Shown: positions 26,849-36,583, numbered from the stretch's first letter. The stretch: 64,000 bases of DNA from Bacteroidales bacterium (GCA_030637515.1 DAOWGM010000102.1:1-64000), one strand, 5' to 3'. The notes: generated from the letters alone by a model not told the origin. Translations and numbers: made by a program.

Positions 26849-28057
26849 ATGCAATCTATCCGCGAAATATATAAAATTGGTTATGGTCCATCAAGTAGTC
26901 ATACCATTGGCCCAGTCCGTGCTTCAGTAATTTTTTTGGATAAAAATCCTGAAATAGAAAGTTTTAGAGTTACTCTTTATGGTAGTTTAGCAGCCACAGG
27001 AAAAGGTCACCAAACAGATGTTGCCATTGAAAAAGTATTTTCACCTAAGAAAGTTGAAATTATTTGGAAACCTGAAGAAGAATTGCCTTTACATCCAAAT
27101 GGCTTGTTGTTTGAAGCATTTGCAGAAGATAAAAAGCTTGATGAGTGGACTGTTTATAGCATAGGCGGTGGTGATTTGCGTGATGACACAGGAATATTAA
27201 ACGATGAAGTCGTTTATAAGCATAAAACACTTTCGGATATTCTTGAATATTGTTACCAAAATGGAAAAACTTTTTGGGAATATGTTGAAGATTGTGAAGG
27301 AACCGAAATTTGGGATTTCTTAAAAGATGTATGGGGAATAATGAAAAGCACCATTGTTCAGGGATTAGATAATGAAGGAGTTTTACCTGGAGAAATAAAA
27401 TTGCCACGCAAAGCAAGTATGTATTTTATGAAAGCTCAGAATTCGAATGGAACTATAAAAAACCAGGGAATGCTTTTTTCTTTTGCCTTGGCGGTTTCAG
27501 AAGAGAATGCAGCTGGAGGGAAAATAGTAACAGCACCTACTTGCGGTTCATCGGGTGTGTTACCTGCAATGCTTTACTATTTGGAAAGAGAAGAACATAT
27601 TAATGAATCAAAAATATATAGAGCTTTGGCAACAGCTGGATTAATTGCCAATATAGTAAAACGCAATGCATCAATTTCCGGGGCTGAAGTTGGATGTCAA
27701 GGTGAAATTGGTACTGCATGTGCAATGGCAGCAGGAATTGCTGCACAAATAATGGGAGGATCACTACGTCAGATTGAATATGCAGCAGAAATGGGCTTCG
27801 AACATAATTTAGGTTTAACTTGCGATCCTGTTTTGGGATATGTTCAAATTCCATGTATTGAACGAAATGCTATTGCAGCAGGGAAGGCGCTGGAATGTGC
27901 TGTTTACGCATTGTTTTCTGATGGTGGTCATAAGATATCTTTTGACGAAGCAGTGAAAACTATGGCTGAAACTGGTCGTGATATACAAAGTGCATATCGT
28001 GAAACAGGAATTGGTGGATTAGCTAAAAACTGGAAACCCTTTAATGACAAAAATTAA
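26849..28057 (+). CDS. sdaA: L-serine ammonia-lyase (iron-sulfur type)
   Basis: Deaminates L-serine to pyruvate and ammonia with an oxygen-sensitive [4Fe-4S] cluster. The 402-residue chain contains both the beta domain (YGPSSSHTIGP at residues 12-22) and the alpha domain (APTCGSSGVLPA near 228, GCQGEIGTACAMAA near 279, and ALECAVYALF), i.e. the single-chain form. Candidate cluster cysteines lie in these alpha-domain motifs. About 180 bp of structured sequence separates it from the next gene. Confidence 0.93.
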   Translation: MQSIREIYKIGYGPSSSHTIGPVRASVIFLDKNPEIESFRVTLYGSLAATGKGHQTDVAIEKVFSPKKVEIIWKPEEELPLHPNGLLFEAFAEDKKLDEWTVYSIGGGDLRDDTGILNDEVVYKHKTLSDILEYCYQNGKTFWEYVEDCEGTEIWDFLKDVWGIMKSTIVQGLDNEGVLPGEIKLPRKASMYFMKAQNSNGTIKNQGMLFSFALAVSEENAAGGKIVTAPTCGSSGVLPAMLYYLEREEHINESKIYRALATAGLIANIVKRNASISGAEVGCQGEIGTACAMAAGIAAQIMGGSLRQIEYAAEMGFEHNLGLTCDPVLGYVQIPCIERNAIAAGKALECAVYALFSDGGHKISFDEAVKTMAETGRDIQSAYRETGIGGLAKNWKPFNDKN

Positions 28058-28090
28058 ACTTTTTGTGAATGTTTTTGTTTGAATCTAATT

Positions 28091-28225
28091 GTTATACCAA
28101 TTCTTCTTCAAAATGTCGTGTTGTTAACGATATTTTGAAGTTTAGAATGGCTAATGCCGTTATATATTCAATCCATATTTGTGTAAAACAAATATGACAT
28201 TTTGAATAATAAACGGTATTATAAC
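28091..28225. repeat. MITE-like structured intergenic element
   Basis: 135-bp nested palindromic element. Ends GTTATA (28091-28096) and TATAAC (28220-28225) are inverted; TTCAAAATGTC (28107-28117) is matched by GACATTTTGAA (28196-28206). Inside are two more hairpins: a 14-bp stem with one G-T pair (28106-28119 with 28127-28140), and CATATTTGT with ACAAATATG (28174-28182, 28188-28196). No ORF is present. It looks like a small non-autonomous element or a folded RNA and ends 17 bp before the ZIP transporter start. Confidence 0.7.
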
Positions 28226-28241
28226 CTTAATAATTTGTAAT

Positions 28242-29057
28242 ATGATTACAGAAACAATACTATTTGCATTTGGTCTTACATTATTTGCCGGATTATCAAC
28301 CGGAATAGGGAGCGTTATGGCTTTCTTTACAAAAACCACAAATACAAAATTTTTGTCGCTTGCTTTAGGTTTTTCTGCTGGAGTAATGATTTACGTTTCT
28401 ATGGTAGAAATTTTTTTTAAAGCTAAAGAATCTCTTGTTGCTGAAATGGGATTAAAAACCGGATCATGGATTACTGTTATTTCATTTTTTGGAGGGATGT
28501 TATTTATTGCTCTTATTGATAAATTAATACCTTCAATCGAAAATCCTCATGAAATTCGTATGGTTGAGGAAATGGGTGACAAAGCTAAAAAAGAACATAA
28601 GAATAAGAAGTTAATGAAGATGGGAATGTTTACAGCTTTGGCTATTGCAATTCATAATTTCCCTGAAGGACTTGCAACATTTACTGCTGCTTTAACCGAT
28701 CCCAGCTTAGGTATAGCAATTGCTGTAGCGATTGCTATACACAATATTCCGGAAGGAATAGCTGTTTCTGTTCCTATTTATTTTGCAACCGGCGATAAAA
28801 AGAAAGCATTTTGGTATTCTTTCTTATCTGGATTAGCTGAACCTGTTGGAGCATTAATTGGGTATTTAATTTTGATGCCATTTCTATCTGACACTTTATT
28901 TGGAATTCTTTTTGCAGGAGTTGCCGGAATTATGGTTTTTATTTCCATCGACGAACTTTTACCAGCAGCACGTGAATATGGCGAACACCATTTATCTATT
29001 TATGGTTTAGTACTCGGGATGGCTGTAATGGCTGTAAGCTTACTAATGTTTATATAA
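28242..29057 (+). CDS. zupT: ZupT-like ZIP-family metal transporter
   Basis: Divalent-metal (mainly zinc) uptake protein of 271 residues with about eight hydrophobic segments. The two metal-site motifs HNFPEG (about residue 137) and HNIPEG (about 166) are intact. A histidine-poor cytoplasmic loop of charged residues ([20 protein letters not shown]) separates helices 3 and 4. Directly upstream is the MITE-like element, which may carry or disturb its promoter. No zinc-responsive operator was recognised. Confidence 0.9.
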   Translation: MITETILFAFGLTLFAGLSTGIGSVMAFFTKTTNTKFLSLALGFSAGVMIYVSMVEIFFKAKESLVAEMGLKTGSWITVISFFGGMLFIALIDKLIPSIENPHEIRMVEEMGDKAKKEHKNKKLMKMGMFTALAIAIHNFPEGLATFTAALTDPSLGIAIAVAIAIHNIPEGIAVSVPIYFATGDKKKAFWYSFLSGLAEPVGALIGYLILMPFLSDTLFGILFAGVAGIMVFISIDELLPAAREYGEHHLSIYGLVLGMAVMAVSLLMFI

Positions 29058-29061
29058 ATTT

Positions 29062-29101
29062 AGTATCAAGATGTTAGTATCGAGATTTTCATCTTGATAC
29101 T
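29062..29101. terminator. Hairpin between convergent zupT and trpS
   Basis: AGTATCAAGATG (29062-29073) pairs perfectly with CATCTTGATACT (29090-29101). The loop contains a third AGTATC copy. There is no long T-run, so rho-independent activity is uncertain. Confidence 0.5.
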
Positions 29102-29120
29102 TGTTACTCAAGTCTAATAT

Positions 29121-30110
29121 CTAAAAAGGCTTAAACCCAATTATTTCTCTTACTTCTTTTATAGTTTTGGATGCACTTTCGCGAGCTTTTTCAGCACCAA
29201 TTTTTGCAACTTTTCGTAAATAATCATCATTAGATTTAATGTCGTTTATTTTTTCTCTTATTGGGGAGATAAAAATATTTATATCTTCTGCCAGTTGTTT
29301 CTTTAAGTCACCATATCTAATATCACAGTTGGCATATTTTTCTTTAAAGAAATCAATCGTACTCTTTTCAGAAACAACATCCATTAATGTAAATAGATTT
29401 TGAATTGGTTCTGGCATTTTAGAATTCATTTCTGTTGGTCCGCTATCAGTAACCGCACGCATAACTTTTTTCTTAAGAGCTTTTTCTTCATCAATAAGAA
29501 AAATACCATTTCCTTCTGATTTTCCCATTTTTCCTGTTCCATCTAAACCAGGAATTTTAATTAAATTCTCTCCGAAATTAAATGGTTGAGGTTCGGTAAA
29601 ATATTCAACATTGTACATATTGTTAAAACGACGGGCGAATTTACGAGCCATTTCAAGATTCTGCTCCTGATCTTTTCCAACAGGAACTTTTGCAGCATTA
29701 TGTATAATAATATCGGCAGCCATTAATACCGGGTAAGTTAAAAGTCCTGCATTTACATTCTCAGGATTTTTACGAACTTTATCTTTAAATGATGTTGTGC
29801 GTTCAAGTTCACCAACATATGCATTCATATTTAGTAATAAATATAATTCTATAACTTCAGGAACATCGCTTTGTAAGTAAATAGTTGCTTTTTCAGGATC
29901 TAACCCACAAGCCAAATATTCTGCTAAAACTTGTTTTACACTTCCGTGTAAATCAGCAGGTGTTGGGTGAGTTGTTAATGAGTGATAATCAGCTATAAAG
30001 AAAAAACAGTTGTTCTCATTTTGCATTTTTAAAAAATTCTTCATTGCCCCAAAATAATTCCCCAAATGAAGATTCCCTGTAGGTCTAATTCCACTTACAA
30101 CCGTTTCCAT
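29121..30110 (-). CDS. trpS: Tryptophanyl-tRNA synthetase
   Basis: Class I aminoacyl-tRNA synthetase of 329 residues that charges tRNA-Trp. The ATP-binding HIGH-type motif is HLGN in IRPTGNLHLGNYFGA (residues 8-22), and the KMSKS-type loop is GKMGKSEGN near residues 193-201. DGTGKMGKSEG and PVGKDQEQNLEMAR are typical of bacterial TrpS. No T-box or leader peptide was seen upstream. Confidence 0.96.
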   Translation of the reverse strand: METVVSGIRPTGNLHLGNYFGAMKNFLKMQNENNCFFFIADYHSLTTHPTPADLHGSVKQVLAEYLACGLDPEKATIYLQSDVPEVIELYLLLNMNAYVGELERTTSFKDKVRKNPENVNAGLLTYPVLMAADIIIHNAAKVPVGKDQEQNLEMARKFARRFNNMYNVEYFTEPQPFNFGENLIKIPGLDGTGKMGKSEGNGIFLIDEEKALKKKVMRAVTDSGPTEMNSKMPEPIQNLFTLMDVVSEKSTIDFFKEKYANCDIRYGDLKKQLAEDINIFISPIREKINDIKSNDDYLRKVAKIGAEKARESASKTIKEVREIIGFKPF

Positions 30111-30150
30111 AATATTTTGTTTAATTTATTGATTGATTATAGTAATTTTG

Positions 30151-30158
30151 CAAAAGTA
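30151..30158 (-). promoter_or_regulatory. Putative -7 element for trpS
   Basis: On the minus strand TACTTTTG matches TAnnTTTG, 40 nt before the ATG. A plus-strand match (TAATTTTG, 30143-30150) touches it and could serve the divergent DUF4834 gene. Confidence 0.4.
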
Positions 30159-30253
30159 AAAAATGTTTGTTAATAAACAGGCTTCTTCTTTCGCTTTTAT
30201 AAAAGATAGACTGAAGTTTAAAAACTATTTGTAGAAAGTAAAAGTATTTTATT

Positions 30254-30490
30254 ATGGCTTTAGTTCGATTTTTATTAATACTGTTTATAATTTATTTTGT
30301 AATTAGAATATTTACAAGGTATGTTTTTCGTTCTTATGTAAAGAATATGCAACATAATTTTGAGAATCAGCAAAATAAAAATAATAATAAAAAAGAGGGT
30401 GATGTAACCGTAAATACAAAACCGAAAACCGGTAAAAAGATAGACAAAGACGAAGGTGACTATGTCGATTTCGAAGAAATTAAAGAGTAG
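30254..30490 (+). CDS. DUF4834-family small membrane protein
   Basis: 78 residues: one N-terminal membrane helix (about 5-24) followed by a basic, asparagine-rich stretch and the family's C-terminal GDYVDFEEIKE. The family is found in Bacteroidota without a known role. It is transcribed divergently from trpS. Its acidic tail probably faces the cytoplasm; this is inferred from the positive residues after the helix. Confidence 0.75.
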   Translation: MALVRFLLILFIIYFVIRIFTRYVFRSYVKNMQHNFENQQNKNNNKKEGDVTVNTKPKTGKKIDKDEGDYVDFEEIKE

Positions 30491-30544
30491 TTGTTATTAT
30501 ATTCTCCCGAGTTTTTAACATTTAACTTTAAACTCGAAACTAAA

Positions 30545-33500
30545 TTACCACCCTCCACCGCTAATAATAAATCCTGTAGAATACGCTACATCGCTTATTT
30601 GAAAAGGCATTGCAATATATGGTTCCAGTATTGCATAACCAAAAAGGTTTATTCTTAAAGAAGCTCCCAAACTATAAATTGGTGTATAGTAATCTGTAGT
30701 TGGATTCCAATAATACCGTATATCGCTGCTTGGTAACCACGGAAATTTGTCTTTATTCCAGGTTAAGCCTGCGTCAAAAAATAGAACAATATCTGAAAAC
30801 AAATATCCTGATTTAATCAATGAAAATCTTTTTACACCTGTAAATGGAATTCGAACCTCGGAATTAAAAGCAATAATCTTACTTCCCATTATTTTATATA
30901 AGTCAATGCTATTTTCTGAAGTGTTGTCTGTTTTAAAAAATGCATTAAAGTTATAACCTCTAATTATGTATTCATTTCCTAGGAATAGTGGATAGATATT
31001 ACTTGCATCCCTACCATATCGACCATAGTGAAGTGCTCTGAAAGCTAGTCCGATATGGTTAAAATAAAAGTATTTTCGTACATCAAGAGATAGGTTTGTA
31101 ATGGTATAGTGATCAAACATTTGACCGACTTGAAATCGATATCTATAACCAGTCATAGGAGAAGTTATACCAAAGGTTGAATTATCACCAACGAATGCAA
31201 TATAAGCACTTCCAACATTAAAAGGATCGGGAGTGTTTTCAATATTTACCTTGGATTGATAGAAGCCATTAATGTATGTTATACTATCTATTCTGTAACT
31301 GTATCTTGCATATGACAAACCTCCTTCAAAGCGCACTTTTGTGGAAAGAGGATATTGTGAAAATAAGGATAGATTTTCTTCAAAAACTCGAACCTGATTG
31401 AAGTTTTCTATTAACCAATATGTAGTATCTGGTATTATTTCTTTAAAATATCTGTTATAATACATTGTTCTGTATGGGAAATGAGAAAATGAACTCCCCC
31501 AGGTAATTCGCTTTTTAGAATTTATGTATGCTATTTGCCCCCCAAAATCGTAAACCTCACCATTTATATTTAGCAAAGTAAAAACCTGATGATGTTTCAG
31601 CATATCGCTAAAAAGCATACTAACTCCACCAGAAACAAATGACCCATATGTGCTTTGGCCAACTCCTATTCCTGTTGATCCAATATATTCAAGTTCAAAT
31701 TTAGGATCGTAGTTTTGAACTCTGAAAGAATCTTCGGGTACCGAAGTAGCATAATTTAAATTATGATCAACAATATTTAATAATCTGGAGTTTCCGGGGG
31801 GCAATGCTTCGGAATCCAGATTAACTAAATTCGGGTTAACTGGTATTTGTAAAAACTCATCAGGATTTGCAAGGTAAATCTCATATTTTTTTTTCTTATA
31901 AAGTGTATATGCCACTTGTCCTGTTCCTCTTGAAACACTATAAGCTGGAGCAAGATCTGTTATTCCACTAATACCTGTTGCAAATTTTGTGAGCTTAAAA
32001 ACTTCCCCTGTATGCAAATGGTATCTATATAAATTTCTGAATCCATCTGCATTTGATAGAAAATAAAGCGATGAATCAGAAGGAGAGTATTGAGGGCTAA
32101 AAATATTTGCTCCTGGGAATAAATTATAAACTATAATTTGTTTGGTCTCTTTTTTAAGAATGCATAACCTATAATTTCCATATATCTGATTCTCCAAATC
32201 AGAGTCGGGACCTCTATCTGAAATAAAAGCTATATCACTTCCATCTGCAGACCATGAAGGTTGAAGGTCTGAGTAATAATCATCTGTAAGTTGTTCAAGA
32301 TTTTTATTTTTAAGATTATATATGTATAAATCACTTTTACCTTTAACCAAACCATTAAATAAAATTGATTTGCCATCGGGCGACCATTCAGGATTTATTA
32401 AGGCATCAACTCCTTCTATTTCAAGCTCTTCAGTAGATTTGGTTTTGTTATTTTTAAATGTAAATAGTATAAATTTATTAGTTCCCTTTGTAAAAGTGGT
32501 TAGTATATATTTATTACCATCAGGCGACCAGGAACCTGCTTCTTCGATATAATTGAAATCATCAATGTGAGATTTTCTGAGAGATGAAGTTAATTTAGAA
32601 ATAATTTTATTGCTTTTTGTTTCAGCTAACATTAAGTCAACATGAATAACTTTCTTATTAGAAAGAAAAGTAATGTATTTGCCATCAGGACTTAAAACTG
32701 GTGAAAGATTAAGCTCGCCTCCCTTTTTTGTATCGAACATTAGTTTACCTACAGGAGCAATTGTATCAGTAAAAAAATTAGTATAGTGATCTTTTACAGA
32801 ATTATTCCATAGTACAGACAAGCTATCTGCATCAGCACCAAGATAGGTTTTAAATGCTGCGTCAATTCCATATCTTAACGAAAGATAAAAAACAGGCTGA
32901 AGTACATTATCTCCCCAGACACCTGTAACATAAGCCCAAAATGCATGACCGTATCTATATGGAAAGTATTCTCCTTGTTTTCGAGTCATATCCTTTATTG
33001 TGGGAATATCATCGTTAATAACCGCATCACGCATCCACATAGATGTCCTGTTGTCACTTGATCCAATTGATAAAAATTCAGCCATCCCTTCTATCATCCA
33101 TAGAGGTGTATTCATAAGAGACTGAAAGGATAAACTATCACTCTCCCGAACAAGATTATACTGAAAAACATGCACCATTTCATGTCCAAGAACATGATCT
33201 GTTTCCGTATTCGAAACCATTACTGGAATTATAACTCTACTTCTTAAACCTTCAGTGACACCTCCTGTTCCAACACCAATAATACCTGAGATTACTGTAG
33301 TTTGTTTAAAGTCTGTAGTATTGTTATATAATATTAACGGACTGTTCTCAAGAGTATCAGAGAATATAGCATAATGACGCATATACCATCTTTCCGATAA
33401 TTGACCAAGGTTTAAAAGAAATGTGTCGTTTTTTAGATAATTATGAATTTCAAAATGGGGGGTGTTAAATACTTCAAAATCAAAACGTTCGTACATGACT

Positions 33501-33577
33501 TTGTTTTGACCAAATTGAGAAAAACTTTCTGAGCAAAGAAAGATTACATAAACTATTGTGATCAGAACTTTTTTCAT
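30545..33577 (-). CDS. Exported zincin / TolB-like propeller / outer-membrane barrel protein
   Basis: 1010 residues with three apparent modules. After a signal peptide (to about residue 20) there is a metalloprotease-like domain: HEMVH at 132-136 and WMIEGMAEFL with E163, the gluzincin (peptidase MA-type) zinc ligands. From about 280 to 600 come PD40/TolB-type propeller blades (LSPDGKYITFLSN, WSPDGNKYI, PEWSPDGKSILF, PSWSADGSDIAFISD, YSPSDSSLYFLSN). From about 620 the sequence resembles an Omp85/surface-antigen barrel with aromatic beta strands. Thus it may be an outer-membrane-anchored protease with a propeller for substrate binding. Substrate unknown. Confidence 0.78.
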   Translation of the reverse strand: MKKVLITIVYVIFLCSESFSQFGQNKVMYERFDFEVFNTPHFEIHNYLKNDTFLLNLGQLSERWYMRHYAIFSDTLENSPLILYNNTTDFKQTTVISGIIGVGTGGVTEGLRSRVIIPVMVSNTETDHVLGHEMVHVFQYNLVRESDSLSFQSLMNTPLWMIEGMAEFLSIGSSDNRTSMWMRDAVINDDIPTIKDMTRKQGEYFPYRYGHAFWAYVTGVWGDNVLQPVFYLSLRYGIDAAFKTYLGADADSLSVLWNNSVKDHYTNFFTDTIAPVGKLMFDTKKGGELNLSPVLSPDGKYITFLSNKKVIHVDLMLAETKSNKIISKLTSSLRKSHIDDFNYIEEAGSWSPDGNKYILTTFTKGTNKFILFTFKNNKTKSTEELEIEGVDALINPEWSPDGKSILFNGLVKGKSDLYIYNLKNKNLEQLTDDYYSDLQPSWSADGSDIAFISDRGPDSDLENQIYGNYRLCILKKETKQIIVYNLFPGANIFSPQYSPSDSSLYFLSNADGFRNLYRYHLHTGEVFKLTKFATGISGITDLAPAYSVSRGTGQVAYTLYKKKKYEIYLANPDEFLQIPVNPNLVNLDSEALPPGNSRLLNIVDHNLNYATSVPEDSFRVQNYDPKFELEYIGSTGIGVGQSTYGSFVSGGVSMLFSDMLKHHQVFTLLNINGEVYDFGGQIAYINSKKRITWGSSFSHFPYRTMYYNRYFKEIIPDTTYWLIENFNQVRVFEENLSLFSQYPLSTKVRFEGGLSYARYSYRIDSITYINGFYQSKVNIENTPDPFNVGSAYIAFVGDNSTFGITSPMTGYRYRFQVGQMFDHYTITNLSLDVRKYFYFNHIGLAFRALHYGRYGRDASNIYPLFLGNEYIIRGYNFNAFFKTDNTSENSIDLYKIMGSKIIAFNSEVRIPFTGVKRFSLIKSGYLFSDIVLFFDAGLTWNKDKFPWLPSSDIRYYWNPTTDYYTPIYSLGASLRINLFGYAILEPYIAMPFQISDVAYSTGFIISGGGW

Positions 33578-33636
33578 ATTCGTAAATTTAAAAAAAAGAT
33601 ATTAAATATGACCTCAAATATTATACAAAACCATAA

Positions 33637-33727
33637 TATCTTTGGTTTCAGTTTTTCAAAAATTATGAAAGTGGTTGCCCAATATTTTGTTCTGAAAAGC
33701 TTTTTAGCAGATGGAAATTGGAGATAA
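33637..33727 (+). other. Promoter-like element plus 20-codon ORF in an intergenic region
   Basis: TATCTTTG at 33637-33644 matches the -7 consensus. After 20 nt an ORF runs from ATG at 33665 to TAA at 33725-33727 (20 residues, MKVVAQYF...). Both neighbours are on the other strand, so this would be a separate or antisense transcript. Nothing else is seen in this 251-bp gap. Confidence 0.25.
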
Positions 33728-33828
33728 ACGCTTCTTGTAGATTATTAAAATAAGTTAATAAATATAAGTTTTATGAAAAAGCAAATTTGATAAACAGAAG
33801 TGATAACTACATGAAAATGCAGTTTTAT

Positions 33829-34305
33829 TTACTTAAACAAATCGGAAGTGCCTGTGCTTTCGTAAATGTCATCAATTAATAGTACGCTTTTTTTAGATGC
33901 TTCTACTGCTAATTGATCACATCGTTCATTCTCGGGAATATTTGCGTGTCCTTTTACCCAATGAAATTTTACCAGATGCTTTCTATATATTTTTAGAAAT
34001 CGAATCCATAGGTCTGGATTTTTCTTTTTCTTAAATTGTACTTTTTCCCAACCAAAAACCCAACCTTTTTCAACAGCATCTGACACATATTTTGAATCGG
34101 TATATATTTCAACTTCACTATTTTGATTTTTTAGAGCCTCCAAAGCAATAATTACAGCCAATAACTCCATTCTGTTATTAGTAGTTTTTCTAAAGCCTTC
34201 GGAAAGTTCTTTGCGATGCTGTCCTGCTTTCATTACTACTCCATAACCTCCAGGTCCTGGATTGCCACGAGCAGCACCATCGGTATATATTATAATTTTT
34301 GACAT
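33829..34305 (-). CDS. rnhA: Ribonuclease HI
   Basis: Cuts the RNA strand of RNA-DNA hybrids. The 158 residues carry the acidic catalytic set: D in IYTDGAARGNPGPGG, E in NNRMELLAVI, D in IYTDSKYV and D in NERCDQLA. The substrate-binding KKKKNPDLW basic segment is also present. Ordinary length. RNase HII is encoded at 37.8 kb, so both enzymes occur here. Confidence 0.96.
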   Translation of the reverse strand: MSKIIIYTDGAARGNPGPGGYGVVMKAGQHRKELSEGFRKTTNNRMELLAVIIALEALKNQNSEVEIYTDSKYVSDAVEKGWVFGWEKVQFKKKKNPDLWIRFLKIYRKHLVKFHWVKGHANIPENERCDQLAVEASKKSVLLIDDIYESTGTSDLFK

Positions 34306-34330
34306 GAATTAAGTTTAAGTTATAAATATA

Positions 34331-34362
34331 TAAAAAAAGGGATACAGTTTACTGTATCCCTT
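34331..34362 (-). terminator. Terminator of the S46 peptidase gene
   Basis: AAGGGATACAG (34337-34347) pairs perfectly with CTGTATCCCTT (34352-34362) around a 4-nt loop. On the minus strand seven U follow. It lies between the S46 gene and rnhA. Confidence 0.92.
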
Positions 34363-34384
34363 CAAATGAAATTTTTTATCTTAA

Positions 34385-36535
34385 TTATTTAATGATTGTC
34401 ATTTCCTCAATTAAGCGTTTTGCTCCTGCAAATTTGTCAATGATAAACAATGTATATCTAATATCAACACTAATAGTTCTTTGTAATTCAGGCTCAAAAA
34501 CTATATCGCCACTCATAGCTTCCCAGTTACCATCGAAAGCTGTTCCAATAATTTCTCCTTTTCCATTAATTACAGGACTTCCTGAATTTCCACCTGTAAT
34601 ATCATTGGTAGATAAGAAAGCTACTGGCATTTCTCCTGTTGGTAAAGCATATTGACCATAATCTTTGTTTAGATAAAGCTCTTTTAGTTTTTCAGGTACA
34701 ACAAATTCCCAGTTATCAGGATCTTCTTTTTCCATAACACCTTTTAGGGTAGTAATGTAGTTGTAATGAACTGCATCCATAGGGAAATAGTCTAATATTT
34801 CACCATAAGTTAATCGCATTGTAAAGTTTGCATCTGGATACATAGCTTTACCTTCATTCATTTCCATTATTCCGCCAACAAATAACCTGTGTCCTTTATC
34901 AAAATCAGCATATAAAGGCTCAATTTCATTGTATAATTCACGATACTTAGCGATGATAGAATTTGAAGCAATAATTGCAGGATCTTTTGCAAGCTTCTTT
35001 ACAGAAGGTTTTTCTAAGAAAGCCCATAATTTAATAGTATCAGTTAAAATTGACTTTGCATAAACATCATCAATATATTTACTAAAATCGTTTTTATACT
35101 TTGATTCAATAGTATTAAAAATATCAGGTTGATATTTTTTCTCAACGTTTTCTGAAAAGATTTTAAACATTGCTTTTGCTACTTTTTGATCAGTAGGAGC
35201 ATTATAGTCTTTGTAAAAGTCACGTGCTTTTTCTTTTATTTTATTAATTGCCTTTTCTACATCTTCGGGATTGTCTGAAGCCAAATCACCTTGGAATCTG
35301 GCCATATTGTATGCGATAGATATTAGCTCTGTGCCTCTAAAAAGAGATTCAATGATATATTGAGTTACATGAGATGCTTCTTTTTTACCTTCAATAGAAG
35401 TTTTAATTAAGTTCAAAGCTTCTCCATATTTTTCTTTACGTTCCGTATTTTCATCAAGCCATTTTGTAAAAGCTTCCTCTTCTATTTTCTTCTTATCAAC
35501 TATTTTTAGTTGTTTTAACGCTTTACTCATACCAATTGCGTTTTTCCAGTAGTTGGCAGAGCCTGAATATTTAGAAGCATATTTTATTTGAATAGCTTCA
35601 TCAGCTAACATATCTTCTAATATTATTTCCTGACGAATTCCACGAATATAAATACGATTTGCATTTTCAAGGTTGATAGTATTTTCAACTTCCCATGAAG
35701 TCATATATCTGTCTGTTCCTCCAGGATAACCTAAAATCATTGCGAAATCATTTTTCTCAACTCCTTTAAGTGATACAGGCAGGTGATGTTTTGGCTTATA
35801 AGGAACATTATCAGCAGAATATTCAGCAGGATTATTAGCACTGTCTGCATAAATACGGAACATAGAAAAATCTCCGGTATGACGAGGCCACATCCAGTTA
35901 TCAGTATCAGCACCAAATTTACCAATTGATGATGGTGGAGCTCCAACCATTCTTATATCAGTAAATTTCTCATAAACAAGTAAATAAAATTTGTTGCCAC
36001 CATAAAAGCTTCGAACTTTTGCATCATAATGCGTGTCTTCAGTTGCTTTTTCAGCAATAATTTTACCAGTACTATATGCTGTATCTTGTCTCTCTGTTTC
36101 AGTCATTTCCTCAGTAAATACTTCAATTATCTGATCAGTTACATCTTCAATGCGAACAAGAAAAGTGACTGCAAGATCTGGTGTTGGAATTTCTTCTTCC
36201 ATTGACATAGCCCAAAAACCATCATCTAAATAGTTGTGTTCAGGTGTACTGTGTTGTTGAATCGCTCCATATCCACAGTGATGATTAGTAAGTACAAGAC
36301 CTTTGTCAGATATTAACTCACCAGTACATCCGCCACCAAAAATTACGATAGCATCTTTTAAACTTGTATTGTTAACACTGTAAATTTCTTCTGCAGTTAA
36401 CTCACAACCCATCTCGTTCATTTTTTCAATGTTCAGTTGTTGGATAAGTGATAATAACCACATTCCCTCATCTGCCTTAACATTTAAATTGAAAACAAGA
36501 AAAATGCTAACAACAGCAATTAATAGTTGTTTCAT
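34385..36535 (-). CDS. S46-family dipeptidyl-peptidase, DPP7 type
   Basis: Periplasmic serine peptidase of 716 residues that removes dipeptides from N-termini. A signal peptide runs to about residue 21. Catalytic residues: H85 (LTNHHCGYG), an aspartate in the FGADTDNWMWPRHTGDF region, and S651 (GGNSGSP). At S+18 the residue is glycine (G669 in AFDGNWEAMSGD); in the family glycine at this place marks DPP7-like enzymes that prefer hydrophobic P1, whereas arginine marks the Asp/Glu-specific DPP11. Such enzymes support amino acid catabolism. It is an isolated gene with its own promoter and terminator. Confidence 0.93.
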   Translation of the reverse strand: MKQLLIAVVSIFLVFNLNVKADEGMWLLSLIQQLNIEKMNEMGCELTAEEIYSVNNTSLKDAIVIFGGGCTGELISDKGLVLTNHHCGYGAIQQHSTPEHNYLDDGFWAMSMEEEIPTPDLAVTFLVRIEDVTDQIIEVFTEEMTETERQDTAYSTGKIIAEKATEDTHYDAKVRSFYGGNKFYLLVYEKFTDIRMVGAPPSSIGKFGADTDNWMWPRHTGDFSMFRIYADSANNPAEYSADNVPYKPKHHLPVSLKGVEKNDFAMILGYPGGTDRYMTSWEVENTINLENANRIYIRGIRQEIILEDMLADEAIQIKYASKYSGSANYWKNAIGMSKALKQLKIVDKKKIEEEAFTKWLDENTERKEKYGEALNLIKTSIEGKKEASHVTQYIIESLFRGTELISIAYNMARFQGDLASDNPEDVEKAINKIKEKARDFYKDYNAPTDQKVAKAMFKIFSENVEKKYQPDIFNTIESKYKNDFSKYIDDVYAKSILTDTIKLWAFLEKPSVKKLAKDPAIIASNSIIAKYRELYNEIEPLYADFDKGHRLFVGGIMEMNEGKAMYPDANFTMRLTYGEILDYFPMDAVHYNYITTLKGVMEKEDPDNWEFVVPEKLKELYLNKDYGQYALPTGEMPVAFLSTNDITGGNSGSPVINGKGEIIGTAFDGNWEAMSGDIVFEPELQRTISVDIRYTLFIIDKFAGAKRLIEEMTIIK

Positions 36536-36575
36536 GATATTTTAATTTATTAATAAATTGACTTCAAATTTTGTG

Positions 36576-36583
36576 CAAAGATA
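36576..36583 (-). promoter_or_regulatory. Putative -7 element for the S46 peptidase gene
   Basis: TATCTTTG on the minus strand, an exact consensus match, 40 nt before the ATG. Confidence 0.5.

Noticed and set aside
27060-27416. 118-codon minus-strand ORF inside sdaA
   Set aside because: It is a shadow of a well-conserved enzyme gene, and its product is low in complexity with no recognised motif.
28141-28200. Small ORF inside the MITE-like element
   Set aside because: No frame with a start longer than a few codons exists; the sequence is explained by hairpins.
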